Shown here: in pieces, positions 1 to 9,086 of the stretch
Layout: every line of letters starts with the position of its first letter
Numbering within the stretch: the stretch's first letter is position 1
From: DATEBA01 sp035288045
GTDB lineage: Bacteria > Actinomycetota > UBA4738 > HRBIN12
Length of the DNA: 64,000 bases
Assembly (NCBI GenBank): GCA_035288045.1
Contig: DATEBA010000005.1
Location: forward strand, 1 to 64,000
Reading direction: 5' to 3'
Program-made: the position numbers and the translations under genes
The notes under the pieces: model-generated
Told to the model about the DNA's origin: nothing
The model's database searches: none
What the model saw: the letters and a program-made list of their open reading frames with translations, nothing else

Positions 1-80
1 CGGCGCTCGGCGTTCGAGGCATACCCCGATTCTACCGGCGACCCTTCGGTCCCCAGCACGGCGAGTAGGATGGCCAGCCC

Positions 81-938
81 ATGGAAGCTTCCACCTTGCT
101 GGAGCGCGCGGTCCGCGCGATGAAGGGGTCGCCGTCGCTCGACCACTGGCAGCGAGACCGCGAGCAGATCGAGGCCGAGGAGTTCCTGTTCCATGCCCTC
201 GGAGGCCGCGACCCCAAGTCCCGCGAGGACGTGCCGGCCTCCGCCCGCCGCCGGTTCGAGCGGTGGGTGGCTCGTCGCGTCACCGGCGAGCCGGTTCCCT
301 ACATCCTCGGGTTCGCCGAGTTCCGGGGGCTGTGCTTGATCGCGAAACCCGGCGTGTTCGTGCCTCGCTACTCCACGGAGTTCCTCGCCGAGCAGGCGGT
401 ACGCCGTCTGCGGGCCCGGTGGCGACCCGTCGCGGTGGACCTCGCGACCGGCGGGGGCACCGTGGCGCTCTCGATCGCGAACGAGGTGCGCAAGGCCCGC
501 GTCTTCGGGACTGATGTGTCGGCGTCGGCGGTTTCTCTAGCCCGCCGGAATGCGACGCGGCTCGGGCTGCGGGCGACTTTCGTCCGAGGTGATCTGTTCG
601 GCGGGCTGCCCGAGCACGTGGCCGGGAAGGTCGACGTGGTGACCCTTCACCCACCGTACGTCGCCCGGGGCGAGCTCCGCGACCTGCCGGACGAGATCCG
701 CCGGTTCGAGCCGGTCCAGACGCTCTCCGACCGCAGCGTCGACGGGCTCGGCCTCGTCGGGCGCACGATAGCCGAGTCGCCTGAGTGGCTGCGGTCCGGC
801 GGCTGGCTCTGCATCGAGATCGCGCCGGACAGGGCGCGGTCGGTGGTAACCGCGCTGCGGAGGGCCGGATTCCGGGAGGCCCGAAGCACGAAGGGCGGGA
901 TCGGGGTTACTCGCGTCGTTGTGGGAAGGGTCCCGTGA
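81..938 (+). CDS. PrmC/HemK-like class I methyltransferase with an altered NPPY motif
   Basis: A 285-residue protein with PrmC (HemK) layout. An N-terminal helical part is followed by the family's G-x-P-x-x-Y-I-x-G segment (residues about 69-77) and a VPR-x-x-TE stretch (94-100). The SAM-binding motif I is DLATGGG (120-126). PrmC enzymes methylate the glutamine of the GGQ motif in release factors and use an NPPY tetrapeptide to hold that glutamine. Here the tetrapeptide reads HPPY, with His190 in place of the catalytic Asn. The substrate may therefore differ from release factors, or activity may be lost. A TAGGAT hexamer at 66-71 lies 9 bases before the ATG and no Shine-Dalgarno is visible, so the transcript may be leaderless. 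The gene overlaps the following peptidase by 4 bases. Family call is firm; the substrate is not known. Confidence 0.8.
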   Translation: MEASTLLERAVRAMKGSPSLDHWQRDREQIEAEEFLFHALGGRDPKSREDVPASARRRFERWVARRVTGEPVPYILGFAEFRGLCLIAKPGVFVPRYSTEFLAEQAVRRLRARWRPVAVDLATGGGTVALSIANEVRKARVFGTDVSASAVSLARRNATRLGLRATFVRGDLFGGLPEHVAGKVDVVTLHPPYVARGELRDLPDEIRRFEPVQTLSDRSVDGLGLVGRTIAESPEWLRSGGWLCIEIAPDRARSVVTALRRAGFREARSTKGGIGVTRVVVGRVP

Positions 939-2866
939 GAACGGCGCCCTACGGCTCCTGGGACTCGCCGATAACGGCGGCCATGGTCGCGGAGTCCGGC
1001 TCCTTCCCCCTCTCGGAGCCGCATCTCGCCGGCGGCACGGCCTTGTGGCTCGAGGAGCGCCCCACCGAGAGCGGTCGCGGCGTCGTCGCGCGCGCGCGAC
1101 CGTCCGCCGATCCCGAGGACGTCACCCAGGTGGGGTTCAACGTGCGCACGAAGGTCCACGAGTACGGCGGCGGAGCCTTCGCCGTGCACGGCGATCGCGT
1201 CTTCTTCTCGAACTTCGCCGACCAGCGCGTGTACCGGCAGGACGGCCCGGGCGACGAACCGCGCCCCATCACCCCTGAGAGCGGCGGGAGGATACGTTTC
1301 GCCGACGGCGTGGTGACGCCCGACGGTTCGCTTCTCATCTGCGTGCGCGAGCGGCACGAGGACGGAGATGTCGTGAACGAGCTCGCCGCCGTGCCAACTG
1401 GCGGCTCGCGAGAGCCGTGGACGATCGCTGGAGGGCACGACTTCTTCGGCGCTCCTCGGCTGTCGCCCGACGGCCTTCGGCTGGCGTGGATCTCGTGGGA
1501 CCACCCGCGGATGCCGTGGGACGGTACGGAGCTCTGGGTCGCCGAACTCAGGGACGGCGCGCTCGGGGAGGCGCGTCGCGTCGCCGGCGGTCCGGAGGAG
1601 TCCGTGGTCGAGCCGGCCTGGAGCCCCGACGGCGCGCTGCACTTCGTCTCCGACCGGACCGGCTGGTGGAACCTGTATCGCGAACGCGACGGCGCGGTGG
1701 AGGCCCTCGCGCCGATGGACGCCGAGTTCTCTCGTCCGATGTGGGTGTTCGGCGAGTCGAGCTACGCGTTCCTTGGCGACGGGCGGATCGCGTGCACGTA
1801 CGGGCGTGACTCGACCCGGCGCCTCGCACTCCTCGACCCCGGCGCGGGGGAGCTGCTCGAGCTGGATCTACTGTTCACGGTCTGCGACTACGTCTGCGCC
1901 GAGGGCGACCGGCTGCTCTTCGTGGCCGGGTCGGCGTCCACGCCCATGTCGGTCGTTTCCCTCGACTTCACGACCCGGGAGGTCGAGGTCTTGCGCGAGA
2001 GCGCGCGTGTGGAGTTCGACGCCGGCTACATCTCGGAGCCCCGATCGATCGAATTCCCGACCGAGGGCGGGCTCACGGCACACGCGCTCCATTACCCGCC
2101 CCGGAACCCCGACTTCGTCGCGCCGGAGGGCTTGCTCCCGCCGCTCATCGTGATGAGCCACGGGGGCCCGACCGGAGAGGCGTCCCCGCGCTTCGACCTC
2201 CGCAAGCAGTTCTGGACGACCCGGGGCTTCGCGGTCGTGGACGTCAACTACGGTGGCAGCACGGGGCACGGGCGCGGGTATCGCGAACGCCTGAAGGGCT
2301 CGTGGGGGATCGTCGACGTCGCCGACTGCATCAACGCGGCGCTGCACCTCGCCGATGCCGGCGAGGCCGACCCCAAGCGTCTCGCGATCCGCGGCGGTAG
2401 CGCCGGGGGCTACACTACCCTGTGCGCCCTCACGTTCCACGATCTGTTCGCCGCGGGAACGAGCTACTTCGGCGTAGCCGACGCCGCCGCGCTCGCGCGC
2501 GACACGCACAAGTTCGAGTCGCGCTATCTCGACGGCCTTATCGGCCCGTATCCGGAAGCCGCCGAGGTCTACCGCGAGCGCTCGCCCATCCACTTCGCGG
2601 ACAAGCTCTCGTGCCCGGTCCTGATCCTCCAGGGGTTGGAGGATGAGGTCGTGCCGGCCTCGCAGGCGGAGAAGATGGTTGGCGCACTGAAGGAGAAGGG
2701 CCTGCCCTACGCCTACCTGGCGTTCGAGGGCGAGCAGCACGGGTTCCGAATGGCCGAGAACATCCGACGCTGCTACGAGGCCGAGCTCTCCTTCTACGCT
2801 CAGGTGTTCGGCTTCGAGCTGGCCGGTGACGTGCCGTGGCTCGAGGTCGCGAACCTCCCCGCCTGA
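935..2866 (+). CDS. S9-family prolyl oligopeptidase / acylaminoacyl-peptidase
   Basis: This 643-residue protein has an N-terminal beta-propeller-like half and a C-terminal alpha/beta-hydrolase peptidase domain. The predicted catalytic triad is Ser489 in GGSAGG, Asp570 in GLEDEVVP and His602 in GEQHGF. No signal peptide is seen, so it is probably a cytoplasmic serine peptidase that trims short peptides. The GTG at 935 overlaps the stop of the methyltransferase gene in a GTGA arrangement. The resulting N-terminus (RTAPYGSWDSPIT) matches the usual start of this actinobacterial subfamily, which is why longer upstream extensions in this frame were rejected. Translational coupling to the upstream gene is likely, but no functional link is known. 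Confidence 0.9.
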   Translation: MRTAPYGSWDSPITAAMVAESGSFPLSEPHLAGGTALWLEERPTESGRGVVARARPSADPEDVTQVGFNVRTKVHEYGGGAFAVHGDRVFFSNFADQRVYRQDGPGDEPRPITPESGGRIRFADGVVTPDGSLLICVRERHEDGDVVNELAAVPTGGSREPWTIAGGHDFFGAPRLSPDGLRLAWISWDHPRMPWDGTELWVAELRDGALGEARRVAGGPEESVVEPAWSPDGALHFVSDRTGWWNLYRERDGAVEALAPMDAEFSRPMWVFGESSYAFLGDGRIACTYGRDSTRRLALLDPGAGELLELDLLFTVCDYVCAEGDRLLFVAGSASTPMSVVSLDFTTREVEVLRESARVEFDAGYISEPRSIEFPTEGGLTAHALHYPPRNPDFVAPEGLLPPLIVMSHGGPTGEASPRFDLRKQFWTTRGFAVVDVNYGGSTGHGRGYRERLKGSWGIVDVADCINAALHLADAGEADPKRLAIRGGSAGGYTTLCALTFHDLFAAGTSYFGVADAAALARDTHKFESRYLDGLIGPYPEAAEVYRERSPIHFADKLSCPVLILQGLEDEVVPASQAEKMVGALKEKGLPYAYLAFEGEQHGFRMAENIRRCYEAELSFYAQVFGFELAGDVPWLEVANLPA

Positions 2867-2933
2867 GGTCCCTGCGCCGGCGGGCCGAACGACCCCGCCC
2901 CGCAGCCGTCCCCGGTTGGGACGATGAGGGGCG

Positions 2934-3443
2934 ATGGAACGGTCGGCGCGGCTCGTCGGCGCGGTCCACGTGGCCTGCCGCGTGGCGCTCGTCGTCGTGC
3001 TGCTCTGGTCGGGGATCGCTAAGGCGTCCGACCGGCAGACGGCGATCCTCTCGGTGAGCGCCTACGACCTGCTGCCGAACTCGCTGGCCGAGCCGGTGGG
3101 GACCATCCTGCCGTGGCTCGAGATCGGGCTGGGGGTGCTGCTCCTCGCCGGGCTCTTCCTGCGGCCGGCGGCGGTCCTGGCCGCGGGCCTCATGGTCGCC
3201 TTCCTCGTCGCGATGGGTCAGGCGAAGGCGCGCGGGCTGGAGATCGACTGCGGGTGCTTCGGCGAAGGCGGGCCGGGGGAAGGCGTCACGTGGCTCGACC
3301 TCGGGCGCGACGGGGCTCTGCTCGCGGCTGCCGCATTCCTCGCGTGGAGGCCCTCGGGGCCGTTCCAGCTCGATCGATACCTGCTCAGGGAGGACGACGA
3401 TGACGCGCGGGACGAAGGGCAAGCAGCGGCCGTCGAAGGCTGA
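2934..3443 (+). CDS. MauE/DoxX-type membrane redox protein
   Basis: A 169-residue protein with about four hydrophobic segments (roughly residues 8-30, 55-75, 78-98 and 118-136) and a CGCFG motif near residue 105, typical of MauE-domain proteins. MauE proteins are thought to pass thiol electrons across the membrane to periplasmic thioredoxin-like partners, like a short DsbD. The next gene encodes exactly such a TlpA-type protein and overlaps this one by 44 bases, which supports a two-component thiol-redox module. The last 25 or so residues are acidic and lie in the overlap. It could support maturation of exported cytochromes or cofactor proteins, but nothing in the sequence fixes the client. 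Confidence 0.75.
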   Translation: MERSARLVGAVHVACRVALVVVLLWSGIAKASDRQTAILSVSAYDLLPNSLAEPVGTILPWLEIGLGVLLLAGLFLRPAAVLAAGLMVAFLVAMGQAKARGLEIDCGCFGEGGPGEGVTWLDLGRDGALLAAAAFLAWRPSGPFQLDRYLLREDDDDARDEGQAAAVEG

Positions 3444-4047
3444 GCGGCGCCGGATCGAACGCCGGCGAGCGGTTCGGCGGCGGCTCGGGTTCGGGATCGT
3501 GGGTGCCGCGGGCGTCGCGGTCCTTCTCGTGTTCGCGCTGACGTCGGAGGACGTTGGCGGCAAGGGACCGTCCGGCGCCGGCGAGGTCAGCGTGTCCGGG
3601 GATCCGCGGGCACAGCTCCTCGCCGCCGGCGAGGACGCCCCGGAGTTCTCGGCCCCCGGGCTGGACGGCGGGACCGTCTCATGGCGGCCCGGCGCCCCCA
3701 CCGTTCTCTCCGTGTGGGCCTCGTGGTGCCCCCACTGCCAGGTCGAGATGCCCGTGCTCGATCGAGTCTCCGCCGACTACCCGGCCGTCGAGTTTGTCTC
3801 CGTGGTGACCGCGATAGACGCGCAGCCGGGGCCTAGCCCTGAGGAGTACATGGCCGACAACGGCCTCGACTTCCCGGTGGCGGTCGACGACGCGGATCGG
3901 ACGCTCTACCGTGCCTTCGGGATCCAGGGGTTCCCGACCACCTTCTTCATCGCGCCCGACGGGACCGTGATGCGTGCGAGCGAGGGCGAGACGGACGAGT
4001 CCACGCTCCGGGAGCTCTTCGCGGAGGTTCAAGCCACAGGCGCCTAG
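3400..4047 (+). CDS. TlpA/ResA-type membrane-anchored thioredoxin
   Basis: A 215-residue protein: a short Lys/Arg-rich cytoplasmic tail, one membrane segment (about residues 30-48), then a thioredoxin fold with the active-site motif WCPHC (Cys110 and Cys113) and the later cis-proline segment GFPTTFF. TlpA/ResA proteins reduce or isomerise disulfides outside the membrane, often during cytochrome c or copper-protein maturation. The start lies inside the upstream MauE-like gene, so the two are co-translated and probably form an electron-relay pair. It converges on moaA, whose stop codon is only 2 bases away, leaving no room for a separate terminator. Confidence 0.85.
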   Translation: MTRGTKGKQRPSKAERRRIERRRAVRRRLGFGIVGAAGVAVLLVFALTSEDVGGKGPSGAGEVSVSGDPRAQLLAAGEDAPEFSAPGLDGGTVSWRPGAPTVLSVWASWCPHCQVEMPVLDRVSADYPAVEFVSVVTAIDAQPGPSPEEYMADNGLDFPVAVDDADRTLYRAFGIQGFPTTFFIAPDGTVMRASEGETDESTLRELFAEVQATGA

Positions 4048-4049
4048 GC

Positions 4050-5066
4050 CTATCCGCCGATCATCGACATGCTGCGCTCGGGCTGGACGAAGTCCGGATG
4101 GTTGATCCGGTGCCCGGACCACTTGCGCCACACGGTTTCCCGGATCAGAGCCTCTAGCTCGTCGTCCTCGGCGCCCGAGCGGATCGGTCTCCGGAGGTCG
4201 GTCTCCTCGAGCGAGAACAGGCACGCGCGGAGCTGGCCTTCGGCCGTCAGCCTCAGCCGGTTGCAGGATTCGCAGAACGGCTCCGTTACGCTCGAGATCA
4301 CGCCGATCGCGCCGGGAGCGCCGTCGGAGAAGCGGAAAGTCGTCGCGGGCTCGGCGTCGTCACCGCCGGGGAGCAGCGGGAAGACCCGGTCGATCGCCTC
4401 GACGACCGTCGCGCCTGGGACCACCTTGGCTCTCTCCCAGGCCCGCTCGGCGTCCAGCGGCATGTACTCGATGAACCGGACCTCGTATCCGGTCTCGCGG
4501 GCCCAGCGCGCGAAGTCGACTACCTCCCCCTCGTTCTGCCCGCCGATAACGACGCAGTTGATCTTGATCGGGGTGAGCCCCGCGGCCTCGGCACTGCGGA
4601 TCCCCGCGAGCACCCGGTCCAGCGCGTCGCGTCGGGTCATCTCCTCGAAGCGGTGGCGCATGAGGGAGTCGACCGAGACCGTCACGCGGTCCAGACCCGC
4701 GTCGGCGAGCTGTGGCGCCAGCCGGTCGAGGAGCACCCCGTTCGTCGTCATCGAGATGTCTAGGTCGGGCCCGGTCTCGCGGAACATGCGGACGAGCGTC
4801 GGCAGGTCGGTCCGGACGGTCGGCTCGCCGCCCGTCACCTTGATAGAGGCCACGCCGAGCCCGACGAACACACGGAGGACGCGCGCCTGCTCCTCGAAGG
4901 TCAAGAGCTCGTCCTTGGGGAGCCACTTCAGGCCTTCCGCCGGCATGCAGTAGGTGCACCGGAAGTTGCATCGGTCGGTGACGGATACGCGGAGGTCGTC
5001 GGCGATCCGCCCGAACGTATCGATGAGCGGACCGTCAGTCGATGTCGGTGCCTGCTGTTCCGTCAC
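4050..5066 (-). CDS. moaA: GTP 3',8-cyclase MoaA
   Basis: A 338-residue radical SAM enzyme that converts GTP to 3',8-cyclo-GTP, the first step of molybdenum cofactor synthesis. The N-terminal radical SAM motif is CNFRCTYC (Cys33, Cys37, Cys40). The C-terminal second Fe-S site is visible in CESCNRLRL followed by RACLF, and the protein ends with the Gly-Gly dipeptide needed for catalysis in this family. The start is a GTG at 5066. It lies 46 bases downstream of the DUF6457 gene on the same strand, likely one operon. Its placement about 600 bases from a large molybdoenzyme gene, transcribed the opposite way, suggests it helps supply that enzyme's cofactor. Confidence 0.95.
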   Translation of the reverse strand: MTEQQAPTSTDGPLIDTFGRIADDLRVSVTDRCNFRCTYCMPAEGLKWLPKDELLTFEEQARVLRVFVGLGVASIKVTGGEPTVRTDLPTLVRMFRETGPDLDISMTTNGVLLDRLAPQLADAGLDRVTVSVDSLMRHRFEEMTRRDALDRVLAGIRSAEAAGLTPIKINCVVIGGQNEGEVVDFARWARETGYEVRFIEYMPLDAERAWERAKVVPGATVVEAIDRVFPLLPGGDDAEPATTFRFSDGAPGAIGVISSVTEPFCESCNRLRLTAEGQLRACLFSLEETDLRRPIRSGAEDDELEALIRETVWRKWSGHRINHPDFVQPERSMSMIGG

Positions 5067-5112
5067 GTTGTCTCCAGGGTACCGGCTCGGGCAGGACAGG
5101 GCGGAACCGGGG

Positions 5113-5367
5113 TCAGGGATCTTCGGACGCGGGGGGAAGGAGCCCCTCGAAGGTTGCCAGCGCGCTCACGAGTGCCTCGGCTCGCGCGGCGCCGCTCTCG
5201 GTGGCGCGGCCGACCGCCGCGCCCAGCAGGAACGTCGACAGCGGTGTGATCTTCCGCTCCACGCGGTGGGCCACGTCTCGAGAGACGGCCAGGAGGCGCG
5301 AGACCTCGTCCTCGCTCAGGGGGTCGTCGCCCAGCTCCGCGGCCAGTCGGTCGATCCAGCCTTCCAT
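5113..5367 (-). CDS. DUF6457 small protein, molybdenum cofactor-associated
   Basis: An 84-residue protein preceded by a good ribosome binding site (GAGGAGG, minus strand). It is predicted helical, beginning W-x-x-x-L-A-x-E-L-G and containing RDVAHRVERKITPLSTFLLG. I recognise this as DUF6457, a small actinobacterial family found near moaA or fused to MobA-like proteins. Its biochemical role is not known to me. The position directly upstream of moaA in the same direction, and beside a molybdoenzyme operon, fits a role in cofactor synthesis or delivery. That role is inferred from context only. Confidence 0.7.
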   Translation of the reverse strand: MEGWIDRLAAELGDDPLSEDEVSRLLAVSRDVAHRVERKITPLSTFLLGAAVGRATESGAARAEALVSALATFEGLLPPASEDP

Positions 5368-5455
5368 CGGTCCTCCTCACGTTTGGTGGGGTCCACACGG
5401 TACCCGGGCGGGTGGGTCGATGCACGACCGGGCGCTTCTTCGTTCAGCGAGTGAA

Positions 5456-5465
5456 TGAACGTTCA
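5456..5465. promoter_or_regulatory. Perfect palindrome in the moaA/molybdoenzyme divergent gap
   Basis: TGAACGTTCA is a perfect 10-base palindrome. Two copies of GTTCAGCG (5441-5448 and 5461-5468) surround it, and a GTTCA...TGAAC inverted pair spans 5441-5460. Palindromes of this kind are typical operators for TetR-family dimers. It lies nearer the DUF6457-moaA start (5367) than the molybdoenzyme start (5647), so it more likely controls the minus-strand operon. Regulator unknown. Confidence 0.4.
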
Positions 5466-5509
5466 GCGGTATCATGAGCGATGTGTCCACGGCGGTTCGC
5501 GCCGAAGCC

Positions 5510-5546
5510 GGGCCGAAGGTCCCATCCGCGAGGGGGCGAAGGTCCC
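5510..5546. promoter_or_regulatory. Two DosR-like boxes upstream of the molybdoenzyme operon
   Basis: Two near-identical sites lie 23 bases apart. Read on the minus strand they are GGGACCTTCGGCCC (5510-5523) and GGGACCTTCGCCCC (5533-5546). Both resemble the 20-base imperfect palindrome bound by the mycobacterial DosR (DevR) NarL-type regulator, whose core is GGGAC-N4-GTCCC or GGGACCTTCGGCCC variants. A possible -10 element TATAGT sits at 5593-5598 with no convincing -35, as expected for an activator-dependent promoter. Regulation by oxygen or redox state is an inference; a NarL-type pair that could act here is encoded at 33898-35744. Confidence 0.5.
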
Positions 5547-5646
5547 GTCCTGACGCCGCGGACACGGGGCATGATTCGCAGCAAGCTAAACGTATAGTGA
5601 TACAGTCTTGAAACGAAACCGGGGCTCGTACCCGGGGAGGAGTTCG

Positions 5647-8600
5647 ATGGGGCGGATCTCACGGCGTGACTTCCTGAAGGCGGCAGGCGGCACAGCGGCT
5701 GGGGTTCTCGTCGTGGGACGGAGCGGCCTCGCGCTCCGGCAGCTGGCCCCGGTCGTGATCTCCAACCCCCTGGAGCACTACCCGAGCCGCGACTGGGAGA
5801 AGGTCTACCGCGACCAGTACCACTACGACGAGTCGTTCACATACGTCTGCTCGCCGAACGATACCCACGCCTGCCGCTTCCGCGCGTTCGTCCGCAACGG
5901 CGTGGTGATGAGGACCGAGGCGAACTACGACGTCGGACGCTACGGCGACCTGCTCGGCAACCGGTCCACAGAGCACTGGCACCCGCGCGGATGCGCCAAG
6001 GGTCACACGCTCCACCGTCGCGTGTACGGTCCCTACCGCCTCCGGTACCCGATGGTCCGCAAGACCTGGAAGGAATGGGCGGACGACGGGTTCCCGTATC
6101 TCACCCCGGAGCTGCGTGACCGGTACAAGTTCACCTCGCGCGGGAGCGACACCTTTGTGAGGATCTCTTGGGACGAGATATCGCGCTACATGGCCGGGGC
6201 GTTCGTCGCGACCGCCGAGACCTACAGCGGTGAGGTGGGCGCGCGGCGTCTCGCGGACGAGGGCTACGAGCCCGAGATGATCGAGGCGATGGGCGGGGCA
6301 GGCACGCGGACGATGAAGTTCCGCGGCGGCATGGGGCTCCTCGGGGTCCTCGGGAAGTACGGCATCTACAGGTTCGCGAACCTGATGGCGCTCCTCGACG
6401 CGCGGGTGCGAGGGGTCGCGCCCGAGGAGTCGCTCGGCGGGCGCAACTGGTCGAACTACACATGGCACGGGGACCAAGCGCCCGGCTTCCCGTTCGTCCA
6501 TGGCCTGCAATCCGCCGACGTTGACTTCAACGACCTCCGCAACTCGATGCTCCACATACAAGTGGGGAAGAACCTGGTCGAGAACAAGATGCCGGAGTCC
6601 CACTGGTTCCACGAGGTCATGGAGCGCGGCGGGAAGATCGTGACGATCGCTCCGGAATACAACCCGCCGGCCACGAAGTCCGACTACTGGATCCCCGTGC
6701 GGCCCCAGACCGACGCCGCCCTCTTCCTCGGGGTCACGAAGCTCCTCATCGACGAGAGACGATACGACGAGGACTTCGTGAAACGTTTCACCGATTTCCC
6801 GATCCTCGTTCGCACCGACACACTGCAGCGCCTGGATCCGAAGGACGTGCTCGTAGGCTACGAGCCGGGGCTGAAGGCGGATGGCGACAGCTTCGCGCAC
6901 CAGGGCCTGACCGAAGAGGACTACGCGAGGCTCCACGATTTCGTCGTGATGGACTCGCGGACCGGTAAGCCCGCGGCCCTCACTCGTGATGCCGTCGGCG
7001 AGCTCATGCGGGTCGACCCCGAGCTCGAGGGGCGCTTCGAGCTGCACCTCCTGGACGGGAGCGAGGTCGCGGTCGCCCCACTGTTCGAGCTCTACAGAGA
7101 CCATCTGCGCGACTACGACCTCGAGACCGTGGCCGACATCACGCGGGCGCCGAAGGACCTGATCCGTCGCCTCGCCGACGATATCGCGACGATCAAGCCG
7201 GCTGCGATACACGTCGGCGAGGGGATCAACCACTGGTTCCACGCCACCGAGGCCAACCGCGCCATGTACCTGCCGCTCATGCTGACGGGCAACATCGGCA
7301 GGCCCGGCGCCGGTTGCTACACGTGGGCCGGGAACTACAAGTCGGCTCTGTTCCAGGAGACCCACTGGAGCGGCCCCGGGTTCAACGGTTGGATCTACGA
7401 GGACCCGTTCGGCCAGAACCTGGACCCCGAGGCCTCAGGCAAAGACGTCGTCTACGTCAAGCACGCGAAGGGTGAGGAGCCGGCCTACTGGAACCACGGG
7501 GAGCGACCGCTCCTCGTCGAGACCCCGAAGTTCGGACGCAAGGTCTTCACGGGGCTCACGCACATGCCCACGCCGACCAAGACCCTCTGGTTCATCAACG
7601 TGAACCTGATCAACAACGCCAAACACGCGTACGACATGGTGAAGAACGTCGATCCGATGATCGACATGATCGTGTCGCAGGACATAGAGATGACCGCCTC
7701 CTGCGAGTACGCCGACGTGATCCTCCCCGCGAACTCGTGGCTCGAGTTCGAGGGCGTCGAGGTGACGGCGTCGTGCTCGAACCCGTTCCTGCAGATCTGG
7801 AAGGGAGGCATCAACCCGGTCGGCGACACCAAGGACGACCTCATGATCATGGCCGGTGTCGCGGAGGCGCTGGCCGACGAGACCGGCGACGAGCGGTTCA
7901 GGGACCATTGGAGGTTCGCGCTCGAGGGCAGGCGCGAGATCTACCTGGACCGGTTGCTCGAGACGTCGGCTACCACCTCGGGGTACACGACCAGGGACGT
8001 GATGGCGGGCAAGTACGGCGAGCCCGGCGTCGCCCTCATGATGTTCCGCACGTATCCGCGGATCCCGTTCTACGAGCAGGTCCACGAGAGCCAGCCGTTC
8101 TTCACCGACACGGGTCGCCTGAACGCGTACTGCGACATCCCCGAGGCGATCGAGTACGGAGAGAACTTCGTTGTGCATCGCGAGGGGCCCGAGGCGACGC
8201 CGTACCTGCCGAACGTCATCGTGTCGACGAACCCGCTCGTCCGCCCGGAGGACTACGGGATCCCGTTCGATGCGCTCGGGTGGGACGAGCGGACCGTGCG
8301 CAACGTGAAGATGTCCTGGGAGGAGGTCAAGGGGACGGCGAACCCGCTGTGGGAGCAGGGCCTCCGATTCTACTGTGTCACCCCGAAAAGCCGGCACAGC
8401 GTGCACTCGTCGTGGAGCGTCACGGACTGGCACTTCATCTGGGCCAACAACTTCGGCGACCCGTACCGACAGGACAAACGGGCGCCGGGCGTCGGCGAGC
8501 ATCAGATGCACATCAACCCCGAGGCCGCGAAGGACCTGGGGATCGCCGACGGCGACTACGTCTACGTGGACGCCAACCCGGCCGACCGGCCCTACCGCGG

Positions 8601-9084
8601 CTGGAAGCCGGAGGACCCCTTCTACAAGGTGGCCCGGCTGAAGCTCCGCGCGAAGTACAACCCGGCCTACCCCTACGACGTCATCATGATCAAACACGCG
8701 CCGTTCATGGCGACGGAGAAGACGGTGAAGGCGCACGAGACGCGCGCGGACGGCAGGGCCATCTCCGCCGACACGGGGTACCAGTCGAACCTTCGGTACG
8801 GCTCGCAACAGTCGCTCACGCGCGACTGGTCGATGCCGATGCACCAGACCGACAACCTGTTCCACAAGTCCAAGGACAGCGCTCACTTCGTGTTCGGGTA
8901 CGAGGCCGACAACCACGCGGTTAACACCGTGCCGAAGGAGACACTGGTCAAGGTGACGTTCGCCGAGGCCGGAGGCATGGGCGGGGTCGGAGTGTGGAAG
9001 CCGGCCGAATCGGGACGGAATCCCTCGGACGAGGACGAGACGATGCTCAGGTACCTCGCCGGCGGCTTCGTGAGGAAGGCGTGA
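5647..9084 (+). CDS. Type II DMSO-reductase-family molybdopterin oxidoreductase, catalytic alpha subunit
   Basis: A 1145-residue bis-MGD molybdoenzyme. It starts with a Tat signal (SRRDFLKAAGG, residues 5-15) and has a strong ribosome binding site GGGAGGAG at 5635-5642, so it is exported folded. The N-terminal Fe-S motif is C68-x3-D72-x3-C76-x39-C116. This is the arrangement of NarG-type (type II) enzymes, but with Asp at the second ligand position and Cys rather than His at the first. The GDQAPG segment puts Asp276 at the place of the Mo-ligating aspartate of the type II group. Length matches NarG, NxrA and PcrA-like enzymes. Possible substrates include nitrite, nitrate, chlorate, perchlorate, selenate, dimethylsulfide or hydrocarbons. 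I lean to the periplasmic nitrite oxidoreductase/pNar branch on the PNDTH-x-C motif, but only an alignment or tree could decide. Confidence 0.85.
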   Translation: MGRISRRDFLKAAGGTAAGVLVVGRSGLALRQLAPVVISNPLEHYPSRDWEKVYRDQYHYDESFTYVCSPNDTHACRFRAFVRNGVVMRTEANYDVGRYGDLLGNRSTEHWHPRGCAKGHTLHRRVYGPYRLRYPMVRKTWKEWADDGFPYLTPELRDRYKFTSRGSDTFVRISWDEISRYMAGAFVATAETYSGEVGARRLADEGYEPEMIEAMGGAGTRTMKFRGGMGLLGVLGKYGIYRFANLMALLDARVRGVAPEESLGGRNWSNYTWHGDQAPGFPFVHGLQSADVDFNDLRNSMLHIQVGKNLVENKMPESHWFHEVMERGGKIVTIAPEYNPPATKSDYWIPVRPQTDAALFLGVTKLLIDERRYDEDFVKRFTDFPILVRTDTLQRLDPKDVLVGYEPGLKADGDSFAHQGLTEEDYARLHDFVVMDSRTGKPAALTRDAVGELMRVDPELEGRFELHLLDGSEVAVAPLFELYRDHLRDYDLETVADITRAPKDLIRRLADDIATIKPAAIHVGEGINHWFHATEANRAMYLPLMLTGNIGRPGAGCYTWAGNYKSALFQETHWSGPGFNGWIYEDPFGQNLDPEASGKDVVYVKHAKGEEPAYWNHGERPLLVETPKFGRKVFTGLTHMPTPTKTLWFINVNLINNAKHAYDMVKNVDPMIDMIVSQDIEMTASCEYADVILPANSWLEFEGVEVTASCSNPFLQIWKGGINPVGDTKDDLMIMAGVAEALADETGDERFRDHWRFALEGRREIYLDRLLETSATTSGYTTRDVMAGKYGEPGVALMMFRTYPRIPFYEQVHESQPFFTDTGRLNAYCDIPEAIEYGENFVVHREGPEATPYLPNVIVSTNPLVRPEDYGIPFDALGWDERTVRNVKMSWEEVKGTANPLWEQGLRFYCVTPKSRHSVHSSWSVTDWHFIWANNFGDPYRQDKRAPGVGEHQMHINPEAAKDLGIADGDYVYVDANPADRPYRGWKPEDPFYKVARLKLRAKYNPAYPYDVIMIKHAPFMATEKTVKAHETRADGRAISADTGYQSNLRYGSQQSLTRDWSMPMHQTDNLFHKSKDSAHFVFGYEADNHAVNTVPKETLVKVTFAEAGGMGGVGVWKPAESGRNPSDEDETMLRYLAGGFVRKA

Positions 9085-9086
9085 CG

